Shown in pieces: positions 37,795 through 49,390 of a stretch of DNA of 64,000 nt. A program made the translations under genes and the position numbers. Numbering within the stretch: the first letter of the stretch is position 1; each line of letters starts with the position of its first letter. This DNA comes from Gordius sp. MW1 (taxonomy: Eukaryota > Nematomorpha > Gordioida > Gordea > Gordiidae). The notes under the pieces are model-generated. The model saw only the letters and a list, made by a program, of their open reading frames with translations. It was not told the origin of the DNA and did not search any database. The stretch is from positions 20,695,245 through 20,759,244 of the forward strand of contig OZ038528.1 in assembly GCA_964036665.1 (NCBI GenBank), given 5' to 3'.

Positions 37795-39035
37795 TTCTAT
37801 TAATTGCTATGCAATTTATGGGCTCGTTTTTTGTTGTCCGTCCGTCCGTTGTCCGTCCGTCCCTCTCTATTTGCATTGGGTATATTAGGTTATCGATTTT
37901 TTAAATTAATGCATGAGAAAGAGGTGCCCCACCCCTCATCTCTATCTCCCTCGCTTTCGGGCGGGGTCGGGTTTTAATTGCTATGTTAAATTAATGCATA
38001 AGTATATCTATTCGTTTTTGAATTGGGTAACATTGATATTAATTGCTATAATTACCCTATGCCCTCCACTACAAGGGCCTATGCCTCTACTGATATGGGT
38101 CCCCTGTGCCCCTACAAAAGTCTATGCCTCTATTAATGTGGGTTAGAACCCCGGCGAACGTTCTGAATTGCTGGTTCGATTCCCGGAGAGGGCAAAATTT
38201 TTTTTTATTTTTCAAATTAAATTAATATATTTTTCCTGTTACTACCATTGATAATATGACTTTTTGGCCGTCCGCTTGTTCTATTATTGTTTCATTTTAT
38301 TATATAATAAACATAAATAAAAGTTGTTTACTTTTAATTGCTATGCAATTTAACTAGTTTTTGGGTTAGAATCCCGGAGTTTTTTTTGACTCTTATGATT
38401 GTTCTTGTTACTATCATTGATAATAAGACTTTTGACCAATGAAAAAAATGACCATTGGCCAAAATGTGAATCCGAGTTTATTTTTTCGTTTTTTTGACTA
38501 TTATGATTGTTCCTGTTACTACCATTGCTATTATGACTTTTTGGCCGTCCGCTGGCTCCTGACCGATGGAAAAAATGACCATTGGCCAAAATGTGAATCG
38601 AAATTATTTTTTTCGTTTTTTTTTGACTATTATGATTGTTCCTGTTCCTATCATTGCTATTATGACTTTTTGGCCGTCCGCTGGCTGCTGACCAATGGAA
38701 TAAAATGACCATTGGCCAAAATGTGATTCGAAATTTTTTTTCTCGTTTTTTTTTGACTATTATGAATTTATATCCACTTTTACCGTGTCCTGGCTGCTGA
38801 CCAATGGAAAAAAATGACCATTGGCCAAAATGTGATTCGAAATTTTTTTTTTCGTTTTTTTACTCTTATGAATTTATATCCATTTTTACCGTGTGCTGGC
38901 TGCTGACCAATGGAAAAAAATGACCATTGGCCAAAGTGAGCATCAAAATTTTTTTCCCGTTTTTTTGGCTATCATTGACTTATAGAGTATGTGTTGGTAC
39001 TGACCAATGGAGAAAAAATGACCATTCGCCAAATT
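37795..39035 (+). repeat. Satellite-like composite repeat, cluster C
   Basis: It starts with TTAATTGCTATGCAATTTAT, then CTACAAGGGCCTATGCCTC and B-box-like GGTTCGATTCCCGG (about 38172). Then come about seven tandem units of roughly 120 nt, each with CTGACCAATGGAAAAAAATG, ACCATTGGCCAAA, a CG-TTTTTTT-GACT segment and a CATTG-TATTATGACTTTTTGG segment. Open frames read through it on both strands because units differ little. Confidence 0.85.
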
Positions 39036-39668
39036 TTTGATTTTTTTAATTAAAAATTGTTCAAATTCAACAAAAAATTTCTCCCAACAATTCTGCAAAT
39101 TCTTAACATTGTGATGTTTTATAATATAATGTATGTTAGACCCATAATCACTAAAGGCCATAAAAACTAATGTAATACGCAACTAGATGCAAACACTAAA
39201 TCTAACCCTAACCCTTGCCTATATTACATTTTGCCTATAAATGGAAAATTTGTATAAATAATTAATTAATCATTAGGCATTTAATACCCCCCTATAGGCA
39301 TTCTCGCCCCTTCCCACCTTTCTCGCCCATAAATTGCATAGCAAATATGATACATTTATACGAAGTATAGATGAGTCGTCCCCCCTTCCCTGGGCCGAAG
39401 GCCCGAGTATTTAAATTTATTTTGATTTTATTTATCTGAAGATGTATATATGAGGACGAAATATTATTGTAATTATGATTTGTTTTTAACACCCTCTACC
39501 ATTCCCATAAATAAATCCATGAAAACATTGTTTACGAGGGTAAAAATTTTCTAAAATTATCAAAAATATTTTACAAACATATGTAAAGTTTGAAATACCC
39601 TAACTACTCCTTCTTCATCGATTGATATTTTCACTAAGACATACCACCAATACGCACCCCAACCTCTG

Positions 39669-42600
39669 ATGCGCTATCGTTACAGGTACAACTCCGGAGC
39701 TTATAACAACGGAAGAAACTACAATTGTAACTACAACCCAACCTACTGGCAATCCTCTCAATTCGATAACTACCCCCAACGTAAGTTAGGATTTTGTGGC
39801 CGCGTTTATTTTGCCTTAAGGTTACTTTTTGGAAATCGCATCGGATGCTTATGCAAAAATTACAGGGGTGTTCGCCCCCCCCCCTCCCCCATCCCCATCT
39901 TCTATATTAAAGAAAATCTGGTATCCCTTGTGCGTATTGTGTTCGATTGTAATGAGTAGTGTTGTTAACTAGCTCGTCTTATTAGACTAGACTTACGCTG
40001 TTTAAAAAAGTAATTTGACTTAGGACCGTAACCATCAAAAGAGTTACCGTGAGAGAGAAGCGCTTTCTTTGCGTAAGGTCCGTTTAATGATCCCTTTTCC
40101 TTAATTCCTAAATCTTAGTTAAAATAATCATCATGGTGGGTTGCACCGCCACATGTGTCGTATTTCCTAGCTACTCCTGAAGTTTTACTTATACATGACT
40201 GCACACAGTGTAGTTGACGATAATATCTAGCTCACCAATTTAAGATAACTAATAGCCATCCGAGTCTCTGGCAAAATAATAAAAGTGCTGTCTTGCTAGC
40301 ACATGCTCTGAAATCAAGTATTCTAATTTTCATTTTTAATCGTACTAAATGTGAATAGCGCGATGAGGGGCGCGGCTAGGGTGTGCCTTCTATATGACGG
40401 GGGGGGGCTAACAGTGCTAATAACTTTTTACTTTGAGAATATTCGCCATGATTATGTTATATACCTGTTGCGCTGGCCGTCCCACCGACCTACAGGATTT
40501 CGGGTCGGGCTCAGGCCAAAAATTATAAAGCTAGGATCAGCCCGGTCCGAAGCAAGATTTAGCTAAAGGATTTTACTTATTTTAAATTCAACAGAAATCT
40601 TACTTATAGACGAAACACACTCCATATTAGTGGTATTATATAGCTTTATATCACTAGCACCCTATCAAAACACTTAAAACGGGCGATTATTTATTATCTA
40701 GCAAAATAGGGGGGGGGGGGCTCTGCTCGCAACATAATGGATAGCTAGTGTACTAAATATAGACTAAGAATGAAATATTTATCTAATTATCTAATGGCTA
40801 TGATGATTATTTCTGAAAGAATAGTCTGTAATAGTGTTGTAAAAACGGCTGGGTTTTGTTTAGTCCACCTTTGGTTTTAGTCGACTAAACATAATAAACC
40901 AAAGTGACCAAAAAAACTTTGCTATATTTATGAAAACAAGAAAAATAGACCAAATTTGTTTTGGTTTTTGTATGCTTAGTCGACTGAAACCACAGGTCGA
41001 CCAAACAAACCCAACCGTTTTTACAACACTACTCTGTATGAACATGTTAATAGGAGGAACACACATAGTGATCAATATGAGATAAACGGGCAGGACCTAA
41101 AATACGATCTGGAGCGTTTGATTATACCATTGATTAGGAAGTATTTGGCATACAGATACGGGGCGGGCTTAGGATTGGATGTTGCAAACTTGAAAATAAA
41201 TTGTATCCACTACGCTCTCCATGCCCACCCCCCTTTAAAATAAATATTTTTTTAATCGGCGCGATATTCCCAAATTTATTCAAAAATATCGATGAGAATT
41301 AATACATGTCATAATGTGTAAACCTTTTACAAACATATAGTTCAAATTGATGTTAAATGCAATTTTTTATGTTTTACCATTCATCATTATAAAATATTAA
41401 AAATTAAGAGAATCGACAACAACAACAACGCATTCATAATGCTTACCCTAACTCCATCAATCGCTACGATCGCTCGGCCCAACAACTGCAGCAGTATTTA
41501 CCCGAAGCCAACCAATTCACCACCGTCATGAGCCTCTTTAACACCGCCAACCCCGCCCCCTCCTCCACCCTTAAAAGTAGATCTGAACGGCAAAGCTTCC
41601 GCAAGTTTTGCTACAACCGAGACCGCCACTCCCCCAGCAACCTCCCCCCCACTCCTGTCACCGAAGTGGAAGGCGGGAGAGGCGATCCACCATCTACCAC
41701 CCCCGCCACTAGCTTCCACTTGAATAAACGGCCGGGCCCGGCTTTGTCATCTAGCCCTCCTGTTTCCTCCGATCGCAAGAGGGCTAAATTGACCTCTACT
41801 ATCGCTTCATCGGTGCCGCCCAAATTTGCGAGAGCGGCTTCCGGTGCCGAAAGACCGATGGTAGGCTTTTCTTTAGAAATTTATGTTACACGTGATTACC
41901 AAATTACGCTACTGAATTTTATTCCTTAGCCTCGTTACTGGGACCGATATTGTTGGGTGTGCCATTCGCTGGATCCTAAATTGCCCAAGTTTGGTTTAGG
42001 CAATGGTGATAGCGCCACCATGCTAAATTGCTCAAACTGTCCCAGGAGTTTTCACGAGCAATGTCGCTTATCAGCCAAATACCAACCGTCCGCGGCTAGC
42101 GAAGGGGCTCAACAACACCTCCCCCCCAAATCCACACCTTTTGTGTGTCCTGAATGCCAGGTTGGTTTTTGTTTCATGCAACTTTTGGTATTATTTTACA
42201 TTTGTAAGTAATAATGTTCTTTGATTTATCTCTTATTATTAGATCATCCATCAAGGAGGTCGAAGCAATAGGTACTTGACTCAAACCAAACCCGAAATCA
42301 CTCCTGAACGCTTCAAAAGATTTTTTGATTTTACCATGCGACGGGTGCGATTACTCGTAAGCACTTAATACTGTTAAATCTTCCTTTTCATTCTGTTTAA
42401 CAAATTGTGAAAGGCAACTTGGTATTTTTTTTTAAGCTTTACTAATTTGACTATCAGATAAATGCCTCGATTATCTTTAGTTACTTACCTACCAATAATT
42501 TAGATGTCGTCGAAGAAAACAATCGGGATTCCGCCCTGTTTCCCCATCGATACTGATTTGATTGTCAACCCTCTTGACCTAAACGCGATCGAACAGGTGG

Positions 42601-45600
42601 GAATTTGTTTTTTAAAATTGTACGGCATAATTTGGTTTAAAGTTTTTACATTTTTTGACAATGTTTGATCAAGCCTTAGCCTTACATTAACATATATTTT
42701 TAATCATTATCTTACTTTGAAATGTCGCTGGAACTGGTTGGTAATAGTCTTATAAAACTCGTAGCGTATGGATCTCTTGCATATATGCCGCTCATTTTTT
42801 AGAACATCCGCCGACTCAAGTACACTTCGACGGACAGCTTTATGGCCGACATCCGTTGGCTCTACCACAACGCCTCTATCGTACACTCCCCTTCCAATTT
42901 AGGCTCTAATTCTGCCGGCAGCAGCAGCAGCTCTCTTGCGAGCGTCCACAGCGGCGGCATTCTCGCTACCTTGAAAAAGGTTGAGAACGCATGCTGGAAA
43001 GAAGTGAGCGAGATGGACACATGCCCTGAGTGTTATCTCAATGCATACGCCCGAGACGATTGGTTCGCCGTCGTTTGTTCGCCCGTCCACACCCTGGTAT
43101 GGGCTAAGGTTAAGGGTTTTTGCTACTGGCCCGGCAAAGCGTTGCGCATACGTCAGGCAACCGCATCTCATTTAGCGTCCTCTTCCTCCAACACGGACCC
43201 CAAACCCACGCTCGACACCAACATGGTCGACGTACGATTTTTCGGCAAGCACGACAAGTAAACGCGTCCGCTTCCTTTCGAACTTATATGATACCAATAT
43301 AGAATGAAGATTTTTTCCTTGCTGTGTGAATTTTTAAATAATATAAATAACGTCCCTCTCTATTTTAAACCTATATGGTGTTTACGATTAAGGGCGCCCC
43401 AAATCGATACACACTTACCGGTTTTGTGCTTATTTAGGGCTTGGGTCCCCATCACGAACTGCTTCCTCTTGAGCGAAAACCCACCCTTCAACACCTCGGC
43501 CCACAACAGGTCAACTCGTAGGAACCAAGGCTACGAGCAGAGCATGGAAGAATTAGCCATCCACCTTTCAAACATACAATCCCTCTATGATTGCCCCTTC
43601 CCTTACGCCCTAGACGATACACCTTTCAGCACCCTCTTCACATCAGTACACCATTTCACCACCTCTAACAACCCCCTGAACCATTTAAACGCACTTTTGA
43701 TAGCGGGGGTAAATAAATCCATTTCCACAAAGAACAACTCTCACGACAAATTACCCCATCATACTTCCGCACCAATCGGCAATAATAAGTTTCACGGCAT
43801 GCTTAAAACGGCTTACGTGTCTATTAAGCGCACGCATTGTGCTCCTGACGTGGAACCGATGTGCTTTACCAAATCTAAGAATCCCCCCATCCTGCCCTTG
43901 TCCAAATCGCTTCGCGTGAAGACCGAATTTTGTCACAAGAATTCCGACGATAACGATCGTGCTTCAGTCACTTCGGCTAAATCCCCTCCATCCAGCACTG
44001 GCTTCCAAGTCGAACTCATTACCTCTGCGATAGCTGAGAGTCTCGCGGTCACCCTAGAACCTCAAGTGACCCCTCCTTCTCCTCCCCCTTCAGCGCCCGA
44101 AGTTACCGCGGTTGCCCCCCTAACTAATAAACCCGCCGACTCTGCTTCACGAGAATGTCCAACAAATAGTAAATTCAGCATAGTTCTCTTGTTAATACGT
44201 GCAATGATTTATTATTCTTATCTTATCTATTAGTTGACTCACAAACGTCATCTCGCAACGAGACTTTATCATCGATCCTCGAGCAGTCCGCACCCCTTGC
44301 CCCCTCTTGTAGCGTTAAAGCTGAATACCAGTCACCACTACCTTTGGCAACGGTACTTAGTTTCTGGCAAGCCCTCTTAATTTTAAATACAAGTGTAAAT
44401 AGGCATTTTATCACAATTATTCCTCTGCTTTACCAGTTTTGTTGTCGAGATAATGTTAACGTCTCATACCTCTATGTTTTTATAGAAATAATTTGTTCCT
44501 ATTTTAGGCGTTGACGGCGCTTGAATGTGTGCCGCCTAATGATATCGTGTTACGGCAATCAAATGGGAAACGGACAGAAGAGCAAACAGATGAGCAAATG
44601 CCTGAATACGATTTCGAGTCAGACAATAGCATCAATATGTGTGATTCCCCCAGCGTAGTTTTTGTAACCCACATCAAGGATACAATTAATGTAAGTTTTG
44701 ATAATGAGTATCCGCCCATTTTTTATTTTTTTATTAACGACTAAATTGTCTAGATTTGGCAGAGGACCGCGTCGATCGTTATCTTGTAAAGTGCTATTTT
44801 AAATTATTAATTTATTTTAGAACGATTACTTAAACGAGGGAATCTTTGCGTCACGGGCAGCCCAACTTTTGGTAGGTCATTACTCTCAACTCTTAATTAA
44901 ATATCTTATGCATTTGACTATATTTAAATTTCGGCAGAAATCTTTGCAGCAAGCAAATAAAGATTACCCGCTGAGCACCATTGGCGCTCTTAGTCGTGCC
45001 ATTGCCAACAACTCCGGGTCATCTTCTATTTCAAGCGATCACAGCAATCAGCAAGAGGATCACAAACTGGCTACAACAATTCAAGTCAAAAAAGCTCTAA
45101 AGGTGATAGCTTTTTTATTTTTTATCTTGAAACGCCTCCCGAGGTGCCTTAACCCCCTTGTTCAAAACTTATTTCTTGTTTTTGACTTATTCAGGCATTG
45201 TCGCTTGCTTAAATTTATGGCGCTTCTTTCCGTATCGATGATTCTGATATCTGAATATATTATTATTAGGATGTTAATAATCAACCTTTGAGCGTTCCCG
45301 TCAAAAATCATTTAAAACGTAAATCATCTGCCGAATCAAATCAACCGCCACTCAAATCTTCATTCTCCAACACAAGCAATTTAATTCCATCGGTGCCAGT
45401 TAGTGATACTTTGACATCTGAACCCGAAGATGTAAAGCCCCATATCACCTTGTTTAATACCTTATTGTCTACACAATCTCCTCCCAAACCTTCTGCTGAA
45501 TCAAATCCACCGCCATCCAAATCTTCACCTTTCAACATGAACAACTTAAATATATCCGTGCCAGTTTGTGTTACTTTGACATCTGAACCCCAAGATGTAA

Positions 45601-48562
45601 AGCCCAGTAATCTCACCCTGTGTAATACCTCAACGTCGACACAATCAGCTCCCAAACCCGTTTTAAACGAGTCTAATCAATCTTTTCCTCCCGTCACTGC
45701 TCCAAAACTCGAACCGGGTCTGGTTCAAATAACTGCATGCCCTGAAACATCAGAAGCCCCCACGTGTTTTACTACGTCGTCGTTGCCCATTTCATATGTT
45801 CCTCTCGTTAACATTCAACCCCCAACCTCTTGCGCGCATAAGAGTATTCCACAATTCAACACAAACACCTACCTATCCACTACGCTATCTCCCCTACCAT
45901 CTGGGATAGCAGTGATGAGTGTTGCTCCAACAGCCGCCGTCACTATTGATACCCTCACCTCCACCATAGTGGCTATCAAACAAGAGCCCACAGTTTTAAC
46001 GACGATCGTTGAATCGAATACCTGCAATAGTGTAGACCGGCATTCCACCCCTTCCCCCAATATAACTCGGGGTAAGGAGAAAAGCCTGACCAGTAAAGAG
46101 GCTCAGAGCATTAAGCTGGGACTCAATCGGGCTTTGTCTATCCTTTCCTCTAGCTCTTTTTCCACATCAAACTCGAACAGCGCGATCAATGTTTCCCAGC
46201 TCTGTACTTTAGCGTCTGAGCCGACAAACCTTTTCCTTCCAAGCACACCGTCTTCTATAGTCGGCGCTTGCCAAAACTTGGTACCCAGTCTCACTCACAC
46301 GATATCTATGTCCACGGACCAAGAAATACCGGATTCTACACGACAATCGCCTTTGATCGATGATTCAACTTTAATGACGAGCCATATAACAGGGCCTATA
46401 CTAAATAAAATTCTAGGTCCAACCCCCGCAATTATTAGTGTAATTGACGCCTGTGGCAACACACCCTCACCCCCTCCAACTACTACAACCCTCTTAACTT
46501 TACATTGTAACGACGCCACATTTACAATTACATCTCCTCGGTCCCCTCAAAATAATCAACATTCAATACTCTCCGACTTAACAAACCTAGCCACTACACC
46601 GTTGACCAACCCTATGGTCTGTGATTTATCATCTTTGCCTTCTCCCCTTGCTACCCTTTTAACGGCATCTCCCAGAAATGTTTGGTCAACTGCCCTAAAC
46701 ACCTCTTTTTGCCCTCCAACATCAACCAAACAAATAAATTGCGCCGATACTTTGAAATCTTCCCCATATTTGACCGATCAAGTTGTAGGGAACGGGCCCG
46801 CCGTTCTCCCACTTCTTCATTCCCCTTCTATTGTATGTGAGATTGGACCAACGCCTAGTGTATGTGATCCATTTATTTTGAAAATCTTAATAAATCATTT
46901 ACCATATTTTTCTTAGGCGGCTACCTCACCCCAAATAACGCTTCCTATCTACCCCACGCAACTTAATGAAGGAGAATTCGACCCTTCGCCATTCATATCA
47001 CAAGTACATCGCCGTTTTTAGCATGCATTCTGGTGGCTACGTTCTTTTAATTATGCCTTCAAAATGGTTTTGTTATTCTTTTACTTTTTTTTTAATATCT
47101 TTTCAGGTCGCAGAAATTATGAAGGATATGACCCAACAATTGCAAGCTCACGCAACAACTGCAGTGCCCCATCTTAAAACTCTACCCGTTTCGGAGCCAC
47201 CTCATGTGGCCGAGACACGAGCAAATGGCGATAAAAGAGACGTCATCAGCTTAAAAGAGCACCATTATCATCTCATGGTTTTGTGGCAAAATGCCAAAGC
47301 ATTTTATGCCACAAAATTGGAGTCTATGCAAAAGTCGTATCGTACGTCTTTTAATGATATACATTTTTTTGTATGCATATACAGAATTATTTACTAGTGC
47401 AAATTTTGGATCTTTTTAATAATCTACCTTTATAATGTATTTAGAAATGTCTTACGACCAAATTGAAAGATCCAATTTGCTGTGCACGGAGAAGTTGGCG
47501 CAACGCGAAACTAGGATGAAGGAGCTTGAAAATCATTTTAATAATGAAATTCAATCTCACAAAAATGAGCTGTCGCAATGCTACGGAACGATTAATAAAT
47601 TGCAGAACGACATGAAAGTTGAAAGAGAGCAGACTCAGAAGGCGATCGAAGACATTAAGCGAAAGCAATGGGTATTATTCTCAATCTTATAACACTGTTT
47701 CTATGACGAAACAAATTCTATATTTATTTTAGTCATTAGACCTTTGTTATCTAAGCTTATTTGGCAAACATCAGTTTTGTTTCATTTTGTTCTACAATTG
47801 CTAATATTTTCCCCTTTTATAGTGCGTAGCCTGCTTGAAAGAAGCAGTATACTACTGTTGCGTAGGGATTTGGTATTGTGATAAACCATGTCAAATCGCC
47901 CATTGGGAAGTGCACAAGGAGGTGTGCGAAGAAATGAAAAGGAAAAACGCTGAAACTAATTCACCGAAATGCTCCGGCGATAACCTTAATGGTAACATTC
48001 AAGCTCGTCAACCTAATTATTCAGCGGTCATTCCATCCTTTCACCAGCCAGTAATCACCTTTTATATCACCTACCAAATTTCTTATAAGCAGTTTAAGTG
48101 TTTTTTTTTACTATTTGGAAAAAATTGTATTTTTGTCTTTTTAGTCCACATTTTCCATTTACTTTTGTTTTTAATTTTTTAAACATTATAAAGAATTGTA
48201 TATTTATACAATAGGTAATGCAAAACATAAATTATATTGCCTAAATGTAATGTGCTCGCTCTATCGGCACGTCAAATTGCCACTATTCATCTAGTTAACC
48301 TAAACTTTCAACTATTACCTTTAATTATTATCAGATGAATAACGGAATATTGGTTTTCCAGTTGCCTGCATCCTCGCATAACATGGCAAATCATTGCTCA
48401 AGCGATCCAACAGCTTCCATGTATTACCCTTTGGTTTCGCAAAATGGCTTACCAAACATGTCATACCAAATGAGACGAGACTTACCACCTCGTCCGCCTC
48501 CAAATTGCGAACCTTTGGAGCGGTTCAATCATTTTAACCCTACATCTCAGCAACGCCATTAA
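39669..48562 (+). CDS. ZMYND8: ZMYND8/RACK7-type chromatin reader (PHD-bromo-PWWP-coiled coil-MYND), 17 exons
   Basis: Nuclear reader of modified histones that recruits corepressors through its MYND finger. Exons: 39669-39780, 41409-41860, 41930-42160, 42243-42356, 42504-42596, 42803-43257, 43438-44168, 44234-44352, 44508-44690, 44821-44871, 44938-45102, 45270-46859, 46917-47003, 47107-47341, 47445-47671, 47823-48050, 48335-48562; all GT-AG and phase-consistent, 1766 aa (human about 1190). Residues 1-77 are N/Q/Y-rich. The PHD finger runs from C196 (CWVCH) to FVCPEC. The bromodomain (266-400) has NPLDLNAIEQNIRRLKY and DSFMADIRWLYHN. A zinc ribbon CPECYLNAY (408) leads to PWWP (VWAKVKGFCYWPGKA, 433-447; FFGKHDKAWVPITNC). 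Then comes a long Ser/Thr/Pro-rich region, a coiled coil (about 1462-1615) and a MYND finger from C1616 (CVACLKEA..YCCVG..YCDKPCQIAHW). The bromodomain asparagine and two ribbon cysteines differ from the human protein. The last acceptor could also be at 48361, in frame. Exon 1 is supported by matching phase and composition only, so the true start could lie upstream. Confidence 0.94.
39781..41408 (+). other. First intron of the ZMYND8 gene
   Basis: This 1628-nt intron begins GTAAGT and ends in a weak TTAAG acceptor; the phase (1) matches on both sides. It is the largest intron of the gene by far and contains the inverted-repeat element at 40834-41029. A small GC-rich patch near 40350-40560 reads open but resembles no protein I know. 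First introns of this size often carry regulatory sites; none was identified. Confidence 0.7.
40834..41029. mobile_element. MITE-like inverted-repeat element in ZMYND8 intron 1
   Basis: A 196-bp element with roughly 55-bp imperfect inverted arms. It begins GTGTTGTAAAAACGG and ends CCGTTTTTACAACAC, and each arm holds a TAGTCGACT core facing the other. There is no coding capacity, so it is presumably non-autonomous and mobilised in trans. A related, truncated copy occupies the left window edge (1-126). No convincing target-site duplication was seen. Confidence 0.75.
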
Positions 48563-48612
48563 ATTTTTGCATTGTTCCTTATATGATCTTCAATTACACT
48601 GGTCTTCAAAAA

Positions 48613-49323
48613 ACATCTCCCAATCCGACCAGTAATTTTAATAGAAAATTTTGCGCTGAAAAATAATATGTTTTTAGTTTTTTTCTACAATTACCAGTTT
48701 TTTAGATATAAGAGGTTGAAAGTGCCAAAAATGCCCCTTTTAAGCCTTTTTGAGGCTATATTGCCACGGTATTTTTAATATTTAGTGAAAAATAGTAATA
48801 TATTCATGTAGATTAAACTAGAGGTCCATTCTTTTATCTTTTTATATCGCCCATATACTCAAATTTATACGCGTTTGCGTAAACCCCTTCTCCTTATCAA
48901 AATGCGTCCCAAAGGTAAACGGAGTACATTAGATTAGAGTTCATACTGCGTACGCGATGTTTACTTACACATATCTCTCTCCCTTCACCTACTCTCCTCT
49001 CTTTCTCTTCCACTCCCGCCCCCTTCATGTGTGCTTGGATAGTATGGGGGCGGGAGGGGAAAAGATGGAGAAAGGGAGAGAGAGATGTGTTAGTAAACAG
49101 CGCGTGTTGAATAAGTACTCCTTTTTCCAGACATAGTGAAACGAATTTTGATAAGGGGAAGGGGTTCACAAAGACGCGAATAAAATAAAAGAATGAAACT
49201 ATAGATGAAACTTTTATCTGCATGAATATATTACTATTTTTGACACCTTCAACCTCGTATATCTAAAAAACTGGTAACAGCGCAAAATTCTCTATCAAAA
49301 TTATTGGTCGGATTGTGGGATGT
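48613..49323. mobile_element. 711-bp foldback element just 3' of the ZMYND8 stop codon
   Basis: The two halves of this segment are reverse complements along almost their whole length. The ends are ACATCTCCCAATCCGACC and GGTCGGATTGTGGGATGT. Further matching pairs are AAATAGTAATATATTCATG, the AACCCCTTCTCC / GGGGAAGGGGTT blocks, and a pyrimidine-rich ACACATATCTCTCTCCC block with its purine-rich partner. Arms are about 330-350 bp with scattered mismatches around a short centre near 49030. It starts only 50 nt after the ZMYND8 stop, so it probably lies in the 3' UTR or immediately downstream. Confidence 0.85.
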
Positions 49324-49384
49324 ATTCATAAAGTCAATATTTGTAGAGCTGTGTTATTACTTAAACATTAATGTATCAAATTTT

Positions 49385-49390
49385 AATAAA
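49385..49390 (+). terminator. Candidate poly(A) signal for ZMYND8
   Basis: AATAAA lies shortly after the foldback element, about 820 nt beyond the stop. If it is used, the whole inverted repeat is inside the 3' UTR. Other AATAAA matches exist inside the foldback (near 49180), so usage is unresolved. Confidence 0.3.

Larger units (their letters stand above)
28430..39576. other. Repeat-rich region without a supported gene
   Basis: Apart from the listed elements, this holds short open stretches of unknown value on the minus strand (34746-35009, YYEMRARCTDLFVPSAVERE; and around 34500-34620). A fragment near 30500-30600 (minus strand) matches 27655-27745 (plus): TTATGTTATGCGTC..AAA.GTAAAT and GCTGTGAATT, probably pieces of one decayed element. 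Nothing else is recognised. Confidence 0.45.

Noticed and set aside
38350-38712. Asn/His/Ser-rich frames on both strands
   Set aside because: They are the tandem units of satellite cluster C read through; repeated text, not a protein.
41498-41823. Minus-strand frames of 70-90 codons in this gene (also 42899-43171, 45341-45655, 46103-46519)
   Set aside because: They are antisense shadows of ZMYND8 exons, whose plus-strand reading has clear domains and splice sites.
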